NCBI GenBank assembly: GCA_033026295.1
Contig: CM065180.1
Span: forward strand, 16,774,023-16,838,022
Source of the DNA: Channa striata
Lineage: Eukaryota; Chordata; Actinopteri; Anabantiformes; Channidae
DNA: 64,000 nt
Reading direction: 5' to 3'
Position 1 is the stretch's first letter; the number at the start of each line of letters is the position of its first letter. Of this stretch, positions 12,901-25,975 are shown piece after piece. The notes beneath the pieces are model-generated. The model ran no database searches and was not told the origin of the DNA. It worked only from the letters and a program-made list of their open reading frames with translations. A program made the translations under genes and the position numbers.

Positions 12901-15543
12901 TTCCTTAAGTTCCACATGCTTTTGGTAGCGACCAACCGGTCCACTGGCAGCAAACAGCTTCCGAGCACGTGATGATTCCACCACAGTGTTCTAGTTGTTT
13001 ATTATCTCACATTTACTTCCATAAACATACGTCTGATCATGGTGACAAAATTACTCCATCTTTGTCTCATCTGACTCAGAGACTTCGCTCTAGTACCTGT
13101 AGGAAACCCACACAGGTGCTGGGAGGACATGCAAACTCCCCACAGGAAGTTTCCGTGAGGCACCAGTGCTGAACCCTCTGCCACTGTTCTGTCCTTCCTT
13201 TGAACTTTGAGCATTACTGAATTCATTGTCTAACATTTATATATATTTTGTGTCCTGTGTGTATAATCAGCATATTCAGAAACGTTATTTTTCCAATTAA
13301 TTAAGAAAAGTCCAAGTTATTTGTTATTTCATTATTAAAAATGTATGATGGACAATCACTCAGATTTTAAGTGCATTTTTGCCAAGGAAGTCATGTCGAT
13401 AAGGACTTCTGATTGCTGATGTATTTGTTAAACATTTTCTTACCATTTATGACATTATTAGTCCCTCCAACGTTGACTGACTCCACCTGCTCTTTCCTCA
13501 GCTGGGGACAGAGACATGAAAAATGTCACTTCTTTAAGGTGGAAAGACATTTCTAGCTTCAGCGAAACCTAATTATGTTGTAGATACTAATAAATTCATT
13601 CACCTTTTTGTCCAAGAAGATGGTCAAAACTCTGCACAGTGAGGTATGTGTCTGTCTATTTATTAATTTATTGCCTGCACTATGATAGGATTATCATTTG
13701 CAGATTTTAAAAATGGCATTTTTCTTCATTTTCAGAGAATATCTTACAGCACAGTGTGAGGTAAGATATAAGATGTAAGATTATGTAACTGTGCCATACA
13801 TAACTGTACAGTTTAAAGTGTAACCTAAACACAAAACAGGGTTCGTCAAAAAGTTGAATGAGAAGAATAGAACAGCTCATTTCTTTATACTGCCTCTAAA
13901 GAAAGTGTTTGAATATTCTGTGATGATAAGATGAAACATGAAGTCACCTGTTCTGGTCCAGACATGCCATAGGATGCTGTGTGAAACAGACAGTCGACCC
14001 CTTCACACACTTTATAGAGGGAAGAATAGTCCCGAATGTCACTCTGTGAAGAAATGAATGACCGACTGAGAACACTTGTCCCATCCACAACAAATGCCGA
14101 TGTTCCCTAAACACTAACTAAAGGACCGAAGGACACAAACGTGCAGGTTCACAATATGTGCGAGGATGTAATTCTCCGATTAAACAACAGACACATTCAA
14201 AGAAAGTGCAGCGGGTGCCACGAGGGCTGCACACGACAGCGAAATCATTCATTCTCTGGGCCAGAGAGCAGCTGGTGGACACACTGACATACCTCAGTGG
14301 ACTTTCTGCATTGAGCAGTGCAAACAGATTCATCTATGTGAGATATTCTCCAAACCAGTAAGTAAGTAAGCAAATAAACTTTTTACCAGAGGTAGTAGGT
14401 CATCAGGTACATTCACTCCCAAAAGGTTTTTGTACTTTTTAAATGTTTATTTTAGATATAAAATAGATTAAAGTATATTATTATTTAACTTCCTGTAAGC
14501 AGATAAATTCGTTGAAATCAATTTAACTGTTACCAGCTGTGCTCATTTTGTTCCAGACCTAATTGTTGGGTAACTCTGGCCCGTATTTTAAGTCTCTTTT
14601 TTGGCATAATGCCCGTTTTCCAAGGACATATGTTATCAACGGCACCAAATTCCGTAGTATTCAAAATACAGTTTTTCTTAGAGGAGTATTTCTACATATT
14701 ATGGCATTTCATTTTGTACTTTAACTTGACCAAAGAATTCTAGCCACTGATAGTGGCGTATATATATTAGGCAGATACTTTACTTTTACTTGAGTGTTGA
14801 TTTTGGGTACCTGTACTTTTTACTAATGTGTAGTAGAGATTTTATTTATCAAAATCAAATAAGGTGCCTGAAGCAATTAACACAAACAATATTCTGCCTT
14901 CCTGTTAATGAGAAAAGCACTTTATACAGTTTTGTGAATAATTCAAATAGTAATGTAGTTATTAGACCTTTACTTTAGACGGTTGTTTGCCACAGAGTAG
15001 CAAACCGGATAACTGGCCGTGCAAAGAACAGCTGTAAGTTTGACAAACTTCTAATTTTAAAACTAACGTAAGACAGATGAAATCTACAAGAACTCTGTCC
15101 CATACCTTGTAGAAGATCGCCCCATCAGGAATTTCACAGGGAGGCTTATTCAAGTCCAGAAGGATCACTGACATCCCCTGACTGGCCAGCTCTTTCCCCA
15201 GCCTGAAGCCAAAGTATCCCCCTCCTCCCGTCACCAACACCTTCCTCGTGGACGACCCCCAGGCCAGAGCTGCCTCCTCTCCAAGTCTGGAGGCCACACA
15301 CTCCAGACTGCTACAACCCCCAGCTGTGGCTCCACTAACCCTGTGTCGAACGCCATCGGATGGACTGGCGGCGACGGCTGGGGCCGGGTGGTTCACCCAC
15401 GGCTGCTGGGTGATGCTGGGGAGGTTGTGCGCGTGGCGTCCGCTGGCCTGCAGGCGACAAAGGGGAAAGCTGTGGCAGGGCAGCTGCTTCACCTGGCACA
15501 AAGAGCCTCCACTCTCACTCATGTTGGGACAGCACAGCTCCAT
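6971..15543 (-). CDS. sdr42e2: Short-chain dehydrogenase/reductase family 42E member 2 (3-beta-HSD type)
   Basis: Eleven coding exons in transcript order: 15106-15543, 13948-14043, 13444-13501, 12224-12342, 12025-12100, 10968-11050, 10318-10455, 10004-10069, 9342-9405, 9168-9241 and 6971-7195. All have GT-AG borders and compatible phases, giving 478 residues. The extended-SDR Rossmann core starts at about residue 100 with VLVTGGGGYFGFRLG, the NAD(P)-binding glycine motif. ASYGMSG, LVYTSTINVVF and the catalytic YxxxK as HYSRTK follow. RPCGIYGPEERRHL and FVxVENLVxAH-like stretches match 3-beta-hydroxysteroid dehydrogenase/isomerase relatives. The C-terminus has a hydrophobic segment (LLLLLSLGLILFG), so it is probably membrane-anchored. 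The start at 15543 (MELCC) adds about 95 low-complexity residues before the core; a later Met (MSESGG) is possible. Substrate is unknown. SDR42E1 is the close alternative; human 16p12.2 synteny favours E2. Confidence 0.88.
11146..11230 (+). repeat. Degenerate teleost 'tggtggaagaagta' dispersed repeat
   Basis: Starts cagtggtggaagaactatcc and continues through aagtaccagtacacacaattacaagt, a worn version of a repeat very common in fish genomes (tggtggaagaagta... aaaagtac...). It lies in an sdr42e2 intron. Assignment is from memory of the motif, not from a database search. Confidence 0.5.
12795..13160 (+). repeat. Degenerate dispersed repeats in sdr42e2 intron
   Basis: 12795-12850 has tttatttagatagcgccaat, like the common fish motif 'tttatatagcgccaattcacaaca'. 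13105-13145 has gaaacccacacaggtgctgg then gaggacatgcaaactcc and cacaggaa, matching the widespread 'aaacccacgcaggcacggggagaacatgcaaactccacacag' repeat. They are probably two separate worn copies. Confidence 0.5.
14690..14835 (-). repeat. Degenerate copy of 'aagtaaaagtac' teleost repeat
   Basis: The region contains actttacttttacttgagtg and gggtacctgtactttttac. Read on the minus strand this resembles the aagtaaaagtac part of the repeat also seen near 11146, 18370 and 59630. It lies in the first coding intron of sdr42e2. Confidence 0.4.
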
Positions 15544-16334
15544 AGATTCCTTATGGGTTGTAGAAAGGGAAGAATATTGGTTATTTGTTTAATATTAACC
15601 TCTGAAGTGATGCTACACATTTTCCCGCTCTTTGTTATGATCCCTCATCAGCATTTCCTCCACACTGAGTTTGAGCCATATTTAGTATATTCGGGTGCTC
15701 TGGTATTTCCGCTAACATTTAAAATAAAGTTTTTTGGAATTTGATTAGAATACCAGAATTGTCATTTTTTCATGAGTAGGTCTACACCAAGCTACTGAGA
15801 AACTGTATTTTGTGAACTATAGATCTCTTAAACTTGTGATTTATAACAGATGTATAAAAAAATGTATAATATTACAATAGATGATGTATAATATTTACCA
15901 AATTTGTGGTGGTGCAAACATACAACAAACTCCACACTATTGCTTCCTAGCAGCTAAAATTACGCTCTAGGACATAAAACTGATGGTGATGCACAAATTG
16001 CAGAGTAGAACATTGACAGAATGGTGTTTTAAAATATTTGTATGCTGAATTTTATTCAAACACTAATATACATTAATATACAACTTTCAGTTAATATGAT
16101 AAGCATACTGAACAACTGTGAATGTAGATTTGGAGAAAAAAGCTTCACGGGTTGTGATCTGTTGTAATTCACTATGACTTATTCCATATTCAAGCAGGAT
16201 CTCTGCTAAATCGAATGAACTACAGAGACGTCAGCATTCAATGTAATAAATAAACGATGCGAGGATCCGGTTCCCATCACGTGTATGACAGTCTCCTTAA
16301 AACCTCATAATAAGAATATTAGCTCATAACTTAC

Positions 16335-16500
16335 CTTAAAATTCCTCTCGACCTGTCACATCGATACCTCTGCCCGATGGCTCATGAAATCGTTCCGTCG
16401 ACCTCCCCTTTGCTCTCGTGGTCAATCCCCTGCACCTTTACCTGAGGACTCGCCTACCGTAATGTCTGGGCACGGCGCGCAAGAAAGTTCCACCGTACAG
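16335..16500 (-). promoter_or_regulatory. Probable sdr42e2 non-coding first exon and promoter
   Basis: On the minus strand a near-consensus donor AAG|GTAAGT lies at 16334/16335. A good acceptor (pyrimidine-rich, ending at 15550) lies just before the coding exon and would join 13 bases upstream of the ATG region. The sequence to the right of 16335 is richer in C, G and CpG (cacggcgcgc near 16472) than its surroundings. The start site is inferred, not seen. Confidence 0.4.
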
Positions 16501-17692
16501 AAATGACCAGAACATACGGTAATTGCAACAAATGTGGAAACTTCATGTTTTTTGTTACATCAATAATGCAAACACAGACATAAAGTCATCTCTGTACATA
16601 CAGTATGTGTTGAGTGTCCTTGTGAAGAAATTGTCATAAAACTCCAGCATCAAAAATATAAAAACAGATTTAATGTCGAGGACTCCAAAGACAAAACTGA
16701 AGTCAAGTTGACTTTTTAGAAACAATTCAAAGTTTAAACTAATCAGCAATTATTAAGTGTCCATTCATAAACTGTCCACACATCTGATGTAGAGGAAAAC
16801 ACAAGGTCATTAATCAAAGGTCAGGCATCAAATGTTGTAACATGTGCATCTGTGACAGGACAGCAGGCCAGGTAAGCAGCAGCAGCCATCACTTCCTAAG
16901 CACCGTGTTTTTGGAGAGGACGGAAATAGATGCTTCATGTTTTATGTAGCAAACGACAGACAGGCTGCCAAACCTGAGCCGACACTTAACTGCACCGCAC
17001 GTAATTAAAGAGGGGCCAAAAGAAAGTCTTACGCAGCTGCCAAATGACTAGAGCTCTCGAGTTTAGCAGCAATTTGAAGATAACCTGCAGTTATTGGAAA
17101 AGTATGTGAGGTGTGGATTTAAATCAGGCTGCTTTAACTCTCATTTAGGCCAAACAGCAGGGCTAACAGTGTTTTTGTGTCACAGGGAAAGTTGTTTTCC
17201 AGAAGACGATGTTAATTGTTTTATTTCCTGGTGATGCAACTTTCTGTCCATAAATGTATCTTGTTTATTTGCACATTTTCTAAACCTCAAAAGGAAATCC
17301 ATTGACTGAAGTTTAATAAAAAAATTAATAAGATTAGGAAAAAAATGTTATGTAATGGTATTTAATTAATTTTAGAAATTAGTTAGAGATACTTGATGAC
17401 ATTATGAGGATGATTAAAGTCGAGACACTATGGGAATCCAGAGTAATGGTCACACTGGTTCCAAATTAGCTCTCACATATGCAACATTGGGGGTTTCCCT
17501 TAATCGCACAGCAGCTGGCGTCTGTTTGATTTAATCTGTTATAGCAGAAAGTCACCTCAGCGCCTTAAGAACATAATCACTTACACTGTAAAAGATTATG
17601 AGCCATTACTTTATGCCAGACAAGACAGGTTTTTTATCTTTCGTCTTGTAAATGAGTTTTAAAAATATAAGAGTTATATAGTTAAGTTAACC

Positions 17693-17768
17693 TGTTCCCA
17701 TTCCAGTAGGAATTCCAGTGGGTATGGGAACAAGGAGCATAATCATGGGTTCGTGATTATGCTCTTTG
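17693..17768. repeat. Two adjoining hairpins
   Basis: 17693-17701 (tgttcccat) pairs with 17724-17732 (atgggaaca) around two tandem 12-base units beginning attccagt. Immediately after, 17731-17745 pairs with 17754-17768 over 15 bases with one G-U, loop tgggttcg. The second stem carries gagcataatca and its exact reverse complement. Confidence 0.7.
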
Positions 17769-18369
17769 GTGTAATACTGACACAAAAGTTGGTCTTTGGG
17801 GTCAGTACAAGATGTGCTGTGTGACTCTTAAGTTAACTTGGTTTTTTTATGTTTCGAGGTGACTGTCCTCAAACTGTTCCTTCAAAGCCCTTATGAAACC
17901 TCAGAGTTATATCGTGACCCTTACAGTTTACTTTAATAATCTGTTGATCCGTCTCTCAATTGATTGCTTCGTTAAAATAATGAACATGGTGACAAATCCT
18001 TATTGAAATTAACTCAGAGCCCAAGGTGACACCCATAAAATTCATGATGCATTCAACAAATGACCAAAAACTGCAGAATCATTATATTTAAATGAAAATA
18101 ACTGAAAGAATGAAAAAGGAAAAGCGGAAAAATCTTTCATTTCAAAAGCTGGAAATGTTGAGAATAATTGCACTTATTAATTAAATTATATTGTTTTCAG
18201 TTATGGGATTTGGTAATCAATTAACTGATCAGTTTAGCTTTGTACGTAGTAAACAACTGTAGAATGTAGGACCGTTTATTGCAGATTGCCAATGTACAGT
18301 AATTGAACTACAATTGTCAGCAGAAAAATGTTTGTCTCTATAATAATAAAGTAAAATAATACTTAAAAA

Positions 18370-18425
18370 AATAGAAGAGAAAATACTCAAGTATGAGAAC
18401 TAGTAAATGTACTTTTAATTATTTG
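18370..18425 (+). repeat. Degenerate 'actcaagtaaatgtac' repeat piece
   Basis: aaaatactcaagtatgagaa followed by ctagtaaatgtactttt resembles part of the teleost 'tggtggaagaagta' repeat family. It is a short, low-confidence fragment. Confidence 0.35.
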
Positions 18426-19484
18426 CACGGTGACATGGCATCTGCTTATGCACAAACAATCCACATCATTTTGTGCTAAACCTGCAAAGAAGACATTTAA
18501 CCTCCGTTATAAAGGAACCACATGACCTGCTGCCATGTTTCCGTTGCTTCTCATTCGTTATTTCAGCCCCTGGTGTGAAAAGAGGGTTGAGTTACTTTCT
18601 CATTAAATGCTGCCGACCGCATCCATGAATCACTTTCAACAGGGAGCCATCACCTTGTCTGATCCGCTGCGGCAGTGAGGGGAAGAAGTGCTGTGTTAAA
18701 GGAAGACCTCCCTTGTCTGCAGCCTTGCCAAGCTCTCCCCTGAGGCGAACGTCACTGCTGAGGTCCAGTTTTAGGGCGGGCAGCTCGCTGTCATTAACAG
18801 GCAGTGCAGAGGGCACCCTGAGCTGAATGATCAATGTGCAAGGACGGGCATGAAAGATGGGACATGAGCAATGTCAGAATCATCCAACGAGTGTGGAGAT
18901 GCAGATTTAATTGGATGGAGAGAAAGTAGTATCAGGTACATATACTTGAACAACTGTGACAGCTCCTCATTAGACATTTTCTGATGCGCACACACACACA
19001 CGTGGAGAGAGACGGTTGCCTATTTAACATACTGACAAATATAAATCTATTACTCTGGGAGCATCTATCCCAGAAGCTGCGTCATTATACTCACATACCA
19101 GCTGACTGGCAGGTGAAACTGAAAACCCACAGGACTCGACAGTGCTCAATGAGCAGCTGGTTCAAGCAGCAGGGGGTGCCAGACCACCGCGTTTAGATGG
19201 CCTCCAAAAAACAGCAGATTTCCTCCAGGTCAGAGTTGGACTGAGTCAGCCAACATGCCACACGATGAGGATCTGATTCCATTCCCAAACACTTTAGACA
19301 GAACAAAACTGAGAAAACAGAAGCACGTTGCCTGTCTGGGCCTGTAGGTAAAGGTTAAGAATTTCATGTTCAGTTGTGAGAGCTCTACTTTAAAGAGGAT
19401 GTTCGTTTTACCACTTTTTGTGTTTACGGTTGCAGGGGCTGAGAGGAGAGCTACACTCTGGACTGATTTTCTATCTTCCAGGAG

Positions 19485-19620
19485 TCACAAATGAACCTGT
19501 CCTGCAAACCCACAGACACACGGACTCCACACAGAAAGAGCCCGACGAGTTAGTGGGTTCGAACCCCGGACCGTTTTGCTGTGAGAAGACAGCAAAACCA
19601 CTGCTGTGCTGAGTGGTGTT
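19485..19620 (+). repeat. Dispersed repeat: 'caaactccacacagaaagagcc' type
   Basis: The segment reads, with small changes, as the common fish repeat running from hydrophilic 'ccacacagaaagagcc' through ggttcgaaccccggaccg, ttgctgtgagaagacagc and ccactgctgtgctgagt. The same family as the fragment near 13105. The gttcgaacc box resembles a tRNA B box but no cloverleaf can be drawn. Confidence 0.65.
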
Positions 19621-21245
19621 CAAGTACTAAAGAAATAAAGCGGAGACAGAAAAATACACTGACATACAGTCGTTGGGGATTCATGAGAAATGAGCTGAAA
19701 ATAGTTGAAGTGATGGGTTCTGGTGGAGGGAGCGTATGATTCTGACAGCCTAGATCGGTTGAAGTAGCTCTCGTGACGGGAAAAACTGACACGAGCCGAC
19801 ATAACCCATAAAACACTGTGCATGCGGAAAAGGCTGCATGCACAGTGGATGACAGGGCCTCAGGTGGGCTGAAGGTCTTCTGAGGTAAAGGAGTCATCTT
19901 TTTTCACAGTGTCCTGGTGAAACCCAGCCTGTCAGAAGGAGAGAATAGAATGCACATTATATTCACAAGCGTGTGAGTGACAACTAAAATACCCGAGACG
20001 TACAGAACCAAAATTAAACTGAAAATGGATTCTTTGAAGGAGAAATGTGACAAATTACCTTCACACGTTACAAATAAATGGTCTGACACTCAATGTCACG
20101 CTGTCCTAGGTAATGATGCATGGCATATAATTATGTCATCAAATAATATTATACTTCTTAAATGAGTTAAAACTCGGCAAATTACAAAATACAGCAATTA
20201 CCCAACATCCCTACTTTTAACACGCTCTATACTAATTTCATGCTCATTTTAGGAAGCGGCGGGAGCTCTGAGGTCACACTCAGAAAAATGCCGCCTGATG
20301 AGTAAATGCACTGAGAGGATTTAAAACTAAATCAATTAGCTTGACTTTGTGTTCGACCTCTTCAAGTCACTAAAAGTGTTAAGGATAAAGTGGGGAGCTC
20401 GAAGCGGCAGAATGAGAGCAGATGAGTCAAGGCAGTGGATTAATTTTATTTATAATCTCATAAGATGACGTTTTTAGCTGCTTTATGAACACATGAGCTG
20501 TGATTAGTCATGATTGTCGAGACATGCATTGGAGTGATGGAATAAATGTAAAAAAAATATATTAAACGTGAATGTAAATGTAAAGAAAAAAAGCAATATG
20601 ATCTTTGGAAATCTAATTAAAGTCTTATGTTTAAAATGTAAGAAAGTATGTTTAAAGGTATAGCATTACTATAGGCTAGCTGTACTTATTAAGTATATTT
20701 AAGTAAATATCTTTAAATATAAGTTAAATATAATATATCACCTAATTTGGGCCCAGCCACATATTGATGATATGTCTTTGCTAATACCTCACAAACAAAG
20801 GTCCTAAACAAGATCGCTTTTGGAGAAAGACTAAATAAAAAATTTAATTTTGTTTGTAAAATCATATTTCAAAGTGCACTGCTATTTTTACTATCTAGCA
20901 TGATGTGCTAAAATTCAGTGATCAGCACTAAACACAGACTCTATGATGAGAGAGATCAGTTTACTGATATTTGGTCATAACCTAAAACATTGGAGAAAAT
21001 GACATTTTGATGTGATTCTTGGGGAAGGCTAAAGGAAAAGCAAAAAGGCATAACCAAAATCATGAGGTTTTGCTTTGATGAACCATGTCAGGCTGCCCAA
21101 TTTTTCAATGGCAATTCATGAAATATTTACTGAAAAGTTGAGTCTGTTTTTCTGGTACAATTTGCATTTCAACACCAGAGGCTGGTGTGTAGAAGCTGCA
21201 TTTACTCAGCTCGTTAACTGTTCCTACCGCTCACACTGAACCGAA

Positions 21246-21292
21246 AACACACAAACACGCACACACACACACACACACACACTGCGACACAA
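21246..21292. repeat. CA microsatellite
   Basis: acacacaaacacgc followed by an uninterrupted (ac) tract of about 14 units. Confidence 0.95.
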
Positions 21293-24200
21293 GAGACAGG
21301 TGTAAAAATAGGGAAGTGGAGCATAAAAAAGCACAGTTATGACTTGCAGAAATAAAACTGTGAACGGTGACTTATTTTCCCGAAACTGAAACTGCGGTGT
21401 ATTAAAACACGATCACTGATTCACTATTAAAAGTGAATTTGAATCAAAACAGTGAACAATTGCAGCTTAATATTAGAAATGAGAAGTGAGAGGACAGACA
21501 GAGAAGGAAGTGTTCCTCGATGACCTTCAGTGGACCTTCAATACAGGGAAGGAAATTACAATCAGGCAGCAGCCGCCCTCTTTACTCTGGGTGACAGGCA
21601 GTCTGCCAAACCAAGTGTTCTCTATGTTTTATGGTTTCAGAAACACCACACACATTGGCAGCGTGTGAGTCCGGATTAGAAATGTTCGACTTAATAAAAA
21701 ACACAATATTTCCAGTTTGTATTTTAGAAGCACACGCATCCCTCAGTACGACTTTAAGAAAGAAACATCTACTGATGGGAATTATGTCTTGCTGAAAGGA
21801 GATCTAGGACGACTTAAGAGGAAGACTTTGCCTAAAGATGGACAGTATTAAAGACAGATTCATCTGTCCACAGTTTTAATAACAAATTTACACATAATTC
21901 GGTTCTGTGGCCACTGCCTCTAAAAATATATACGTGTAATTTTTTGTGTGTTAGTGGCTTAAGATGGTGACTTTGTGTGATCTTCAAGATCAAGATCACA
22001 TGCTCAATTAAAGCCGAAAACAAGGTCAAAGGTCAAACGGGTTCATATGTTTTTTTTAATACCTTAGATGTTTCATTGTTATTGCTGTTAAATGCATGCA
22101 CAGCTAATAATCAAACACAAACATTCCTCTGTATTTATAATGATGAAGCTCATTATTTACAGTGTGCATACACAAACCAACAACTCACACAATAAATATA
22201 CACATAAAATCATACACAATCATCAGCAGCCTTTCTTATTGTACTCAGAGGACTGCACATTAATATGCATGTTGCTGTATGATTTTATGCTGTGTTCTCC
22301 CTCTGAGAGCCTGTTGTGGCTGCTCTGTGGTTGAGGCCAGGTCGAGCTCGGTTACTAACCCTCCTTCATTTACTGTGACATTTGGCAGCTATTCTTCATG
22401 AGACATAGTGGAGAGAGAGACAAACTACGGGGGCAGAGGGGGAGTGACGTGCATGCAAATCCTCACAAATGACCCAGCAAAACAGCCCCCGGAAAAGGTT
22501 CTTCCTGTCCGTTACCCTCCGTTTGACTCGATCCCACGATTCCTCGGGAACATTGTTAATATCACACACACTAATATGTATTCATAAAATGGAAAAAAAA
22601 ATCTGCTTATTCAGATGATTATCCTCTTCCAAAACAAAAACATGTAAACTCATGGCATAACAGAGGATTTTGTTTCGGACGCTCACTTCCAGTCTTGCTC
22701 AGAGATAAAGCAGAAAGAAATTGAGTAAGTGACAGACAAGCTCATAATTCCTCAGAGGATGAAACTGGAAGCTTGGGACAAAGATGATGGCAGTGCTGCT
22801 GCTTCAAGGACAGACCAAACGAGAAGGGCGGGGGAAGCGTCTCCTGCTGGTGAACCACGGGCGGAGTGTTTTGTCAGGAACAGATTGAGAGAACCTCCTC
22901 TGTGGACATTTAATATAACACAGACTCCGAGAACGAAGGAACGTAGTCTTCAAAAGCAACTAGGCTTGTAAAATACTATTCACCGTTCATTATTCCTGCT
23001 TCTCTCTGGCATTCGTTGTGATGATGTGTCTCGTAATCACCCAGAGTCAATATTGTCTAAAAACCCAACAGCAGCACAGACATTATTACAGCAGAGTTTG
23101 ACAAACAGCTTTTACTCTAAGCCTGCTCTTGTTAAGGTCAAACGCTCGCGGGCAATCAGTATTTGGCAAGTTAACTTTCAATCCATCGCTCGGGAGCCAG
23201 TCAGTCGAGCAGCTTCCCTGATGTACCCGATGGCTCGAAGCAAAGGACGGGGAGACGGGAGAAGTGAGCAGCTTCCTGTATTAACTCTGTGTTTTTCTGC
23301 AGCAAAGTAATAAAACACGCCTGTGCAAACAGTTTGTAATTAGAAGGGACTAAGAGGGGACGGACAGGATTAGAGTCACCTCTCGTATCCTGACAGCAGC
23401 TGCAACGTCCTCTAGTCGTCCCTGACAGGAAGCATCAGTCTGGCTCAGCTCTGATCTCCTCCCATAACACGCCGGCATCTCGACTGTCATCTACCACATA
23501 AAGCTCACATGCACAGCAGCAGCTCAAAGGCCTCGTGTGTTTGAGCTTCTCCCCAGTCGAAGGCAAAGCCGAGAAGATGTGACAGGAAACTTCACTGGAC
23601 CACATGAATCATTTATACCCACAGATAAAAAACATTTCTTTGTGTGTGTGTTTTTTTTTAGCACTTTTTATTTGTGAGACGTGCCCTCCCAGCAGGAACT
23701 GGTCTACAGTCAGTACCAGTATAAGCAGCATTGGTGAAAATGGTTGAGATGTGAAATTGTTTTTTTTTAATATTGATATTTGTTTATATCTGAAAACGAA
23801 CCTTAAGTTCTTCATCAAAATGTAGATTTTGGAGTAAAGCAAAAGTTTTGGGAATACGGCATGTCAGTGCATGAACAGTGCACAGAACTTGTTAATGCAA
23901 GTCCTGCGTTTGTGCCACAGTTTCCCCATTTCATCGCTGTCTGCCTTCATTTATCATTTCACTTTGACAGTCTACAATTCGAAACCTCAACCTAAAAACA
24001 AAAGTGTCCCACATTTAAATATAACATGTTAATTAGTGAACGTTTGAATGTTGGATAGAGGCAGCCGGCTGTTCTCTCCTGCTTCCAATATTGATGCTAA
24101 GCGAAGATAACTATGCAGCGACATTGAGCTCCTTCCCTAAATCAAGGCAAATTAGTTGATTCCACAGGCCATTTTTTTACGTTCATATAATATTGGTCAA

Positions 24201-24671
24201 ATGGCACAAATACGTGGAAATGCTGTGTCAGTCCAGCACTGTGAGTCTTGGGGGTTTTTCTGGGTGATGACTGTGGATGATGACAGCAGACCTTCGGTCC
24301 GGGCCTGGAACAGGTCACTCTTCCCTCCGGGACTCCCCCGGTTTAACCCCGGCCGACACTGTGAGAGTCTGGAAGAGAGACTGTCAGACTGCAGACAAAT
24401 CTACTTTCCATGTTTTTCTGCTACGACACAACAGAAGAAGAAAAAAAAAAAAAACCCAGAACACGAAGCTTATTTTGTTGCAGTCATGAATTATTATTGG
24501 AACTGAACTATTATGTAATGTTGACAAAGCTCACATTTTTGAATTGCCTTTCCTCAGAGTCTATTCTCATCTCTTGCTAGTGTTGCCGACTTCAGATATA
24601 GAAACAAGCCTCTCGGCTCAGCAGGAAACAGAAGCCTTCATTATCAGCGGAGTGTGTGCTTTCAAGCGAAC

Positions 24672-24699
24672 AAACACACGTGCACGTGCGCACACACAC

Positions 24700-24731
<32 letters not shown>

Positions 24732-24733
24732 GC
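24672..24733. repeat. CA/CG-interrupted microsatellite
   Basis: Alternating purine-pyrimidine tract, mostly ac with a few gc steps, about 60 bases, adjoining gcgtgcgcgcgcc. It could adopt Z-DNA under supercoiling. Confidence 0.95.
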
Positions 24734-25299
24734 AGCCCTCTCCGGCGTGCGCGCGCCTCGCCATCCCAGGCGCAGGCACAGGCTGTTCTCACATGTACCC
24801 ACACATTCCCCAGTGACTCATCTAAAATCACAAAAGAGGCAAATCAAAATAGACATTAATACCCTCACGAAAATAAATGACGGGGCCCGGCAGAAATAAA
24901 CACCGTCACGGGGGCTTGATCCGAGGGCCGTGAGAGCGCGGCGCCTGCAGCATCTCCTCCGGCTCCTTCTGCTGCAACAACAAAGCAAAGACCACAATGC
25001 ACATGGGGGAACTCGGGCTGACTGAGCAGGACGGTCGGAGGAACAACGGCCGCTGTCGCCGGGACAAAGCACTTGCAGTGATACGTGTCAGCAGAAGCTT
25101 TTCTCAGTTAGCGAGGTTATCTTCCACCCAACAGGCAGGAGAGTGGTTTTATTATTTCAGTCCTCAAAACAATCCACGCTGTTCCCTGGACCTTAATCAC
25201 TCCATTTTTCACTCCCACTCGGTGAAGGTGTTTGCGGATGACGTGGAGAGATAACGGTGAAGTGAGGCCCTGGACACAGACAGGTCACCGGCCCCCCAG

Positions 25300-25975
25300 G
25301 CCTCCTACATCGGACCCACCCACAGCTTGTTCACGCTGGGATTATTTCTTCTCTTTCTGGTTGTATTTCCACAGTTTGCAGTCATTTTGTATCAGTATTG
25401 TTGTGTATTTTTTTGTCTATTTGTTGGTCACTTTTGTCTTTTCTCTGGTATTGATTCGAATCTCTTTTTGTTCCTTTGTCGGATCTTATTAAAATGTTTG
25501 TGGCCACTTGTGTCAGTTTTTGAGAATTTCTTGGAATTTTATGGTCATTTTGTTATTTTGGGCTATTTTTATTTTCTATTCTGTAAATTCCAGTTCATTC
25601 CTTTGGCTATTTTTGTTTTGGCCATTACATTCTTTAATCCCTTTTTGTATGTCATCAAATCTATTTTTGGTATTTTCTTTGTTCATTTTATGGTTCCTGC
25701 AATGTTTTGTTTATTTGTGGTTCTCGTTGGGTTTTGTTTTGGGTTTTTTTTTCTTTTGGTTTTTTGAAAATTTTTCCTCTAGGATTAATTTGTTTTTTGT
25801 TTATCTCTTTGATTTTCTTTTTGTTGATTTTTGAACTGTTTGCAGTCTTTATGTGTTTATTTTTGGCAACTTCTTTGCTCCTTTCCATTATTTTATATCT
25901 CTGTGGGATCATTTTGAATCCCTCTTTGGCCACTTGTGTCCTTTTGCTGAGCTCTCTTACTTTGAAATAAGAGAT
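25300..25975 (+). repeat. T-rich degenerate tandem repeat (old minisatellite)
   Basis: Strongly T-rich on the plus strand, with recurring fragments such as tggtcattttg, ggctatttttg, ggccacttgtgtc and tctctgtgggatcattttga. These look like worn units of a roughly 20-30 base fish minisatellite built on 'tctctttgtggtcattttg'. The long Phe/Leu-rich open frames here are a by-product of this composition, not genes. A GC-rich segment with a ggggcccc core follows at about 26010-26070. Confidence 0.55.

Noticed and set aside
19485..19620. A possible tRNA because of gttcgaacc
   Set aside because: No acceptor or anticodon stem can be formed; the segment matches a common dispersed fish repeat.
24544..24899. 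Several overlapping Thr/His-rich frames
   Set aside because: They are translations of a CA microsatellite.
25327..25834. Overlapping Phe/Leu-rich frames resembling membrane proteins
   Set aside because: They follow from the T-rich degenerate tandem repeat and occur in more than one frame.
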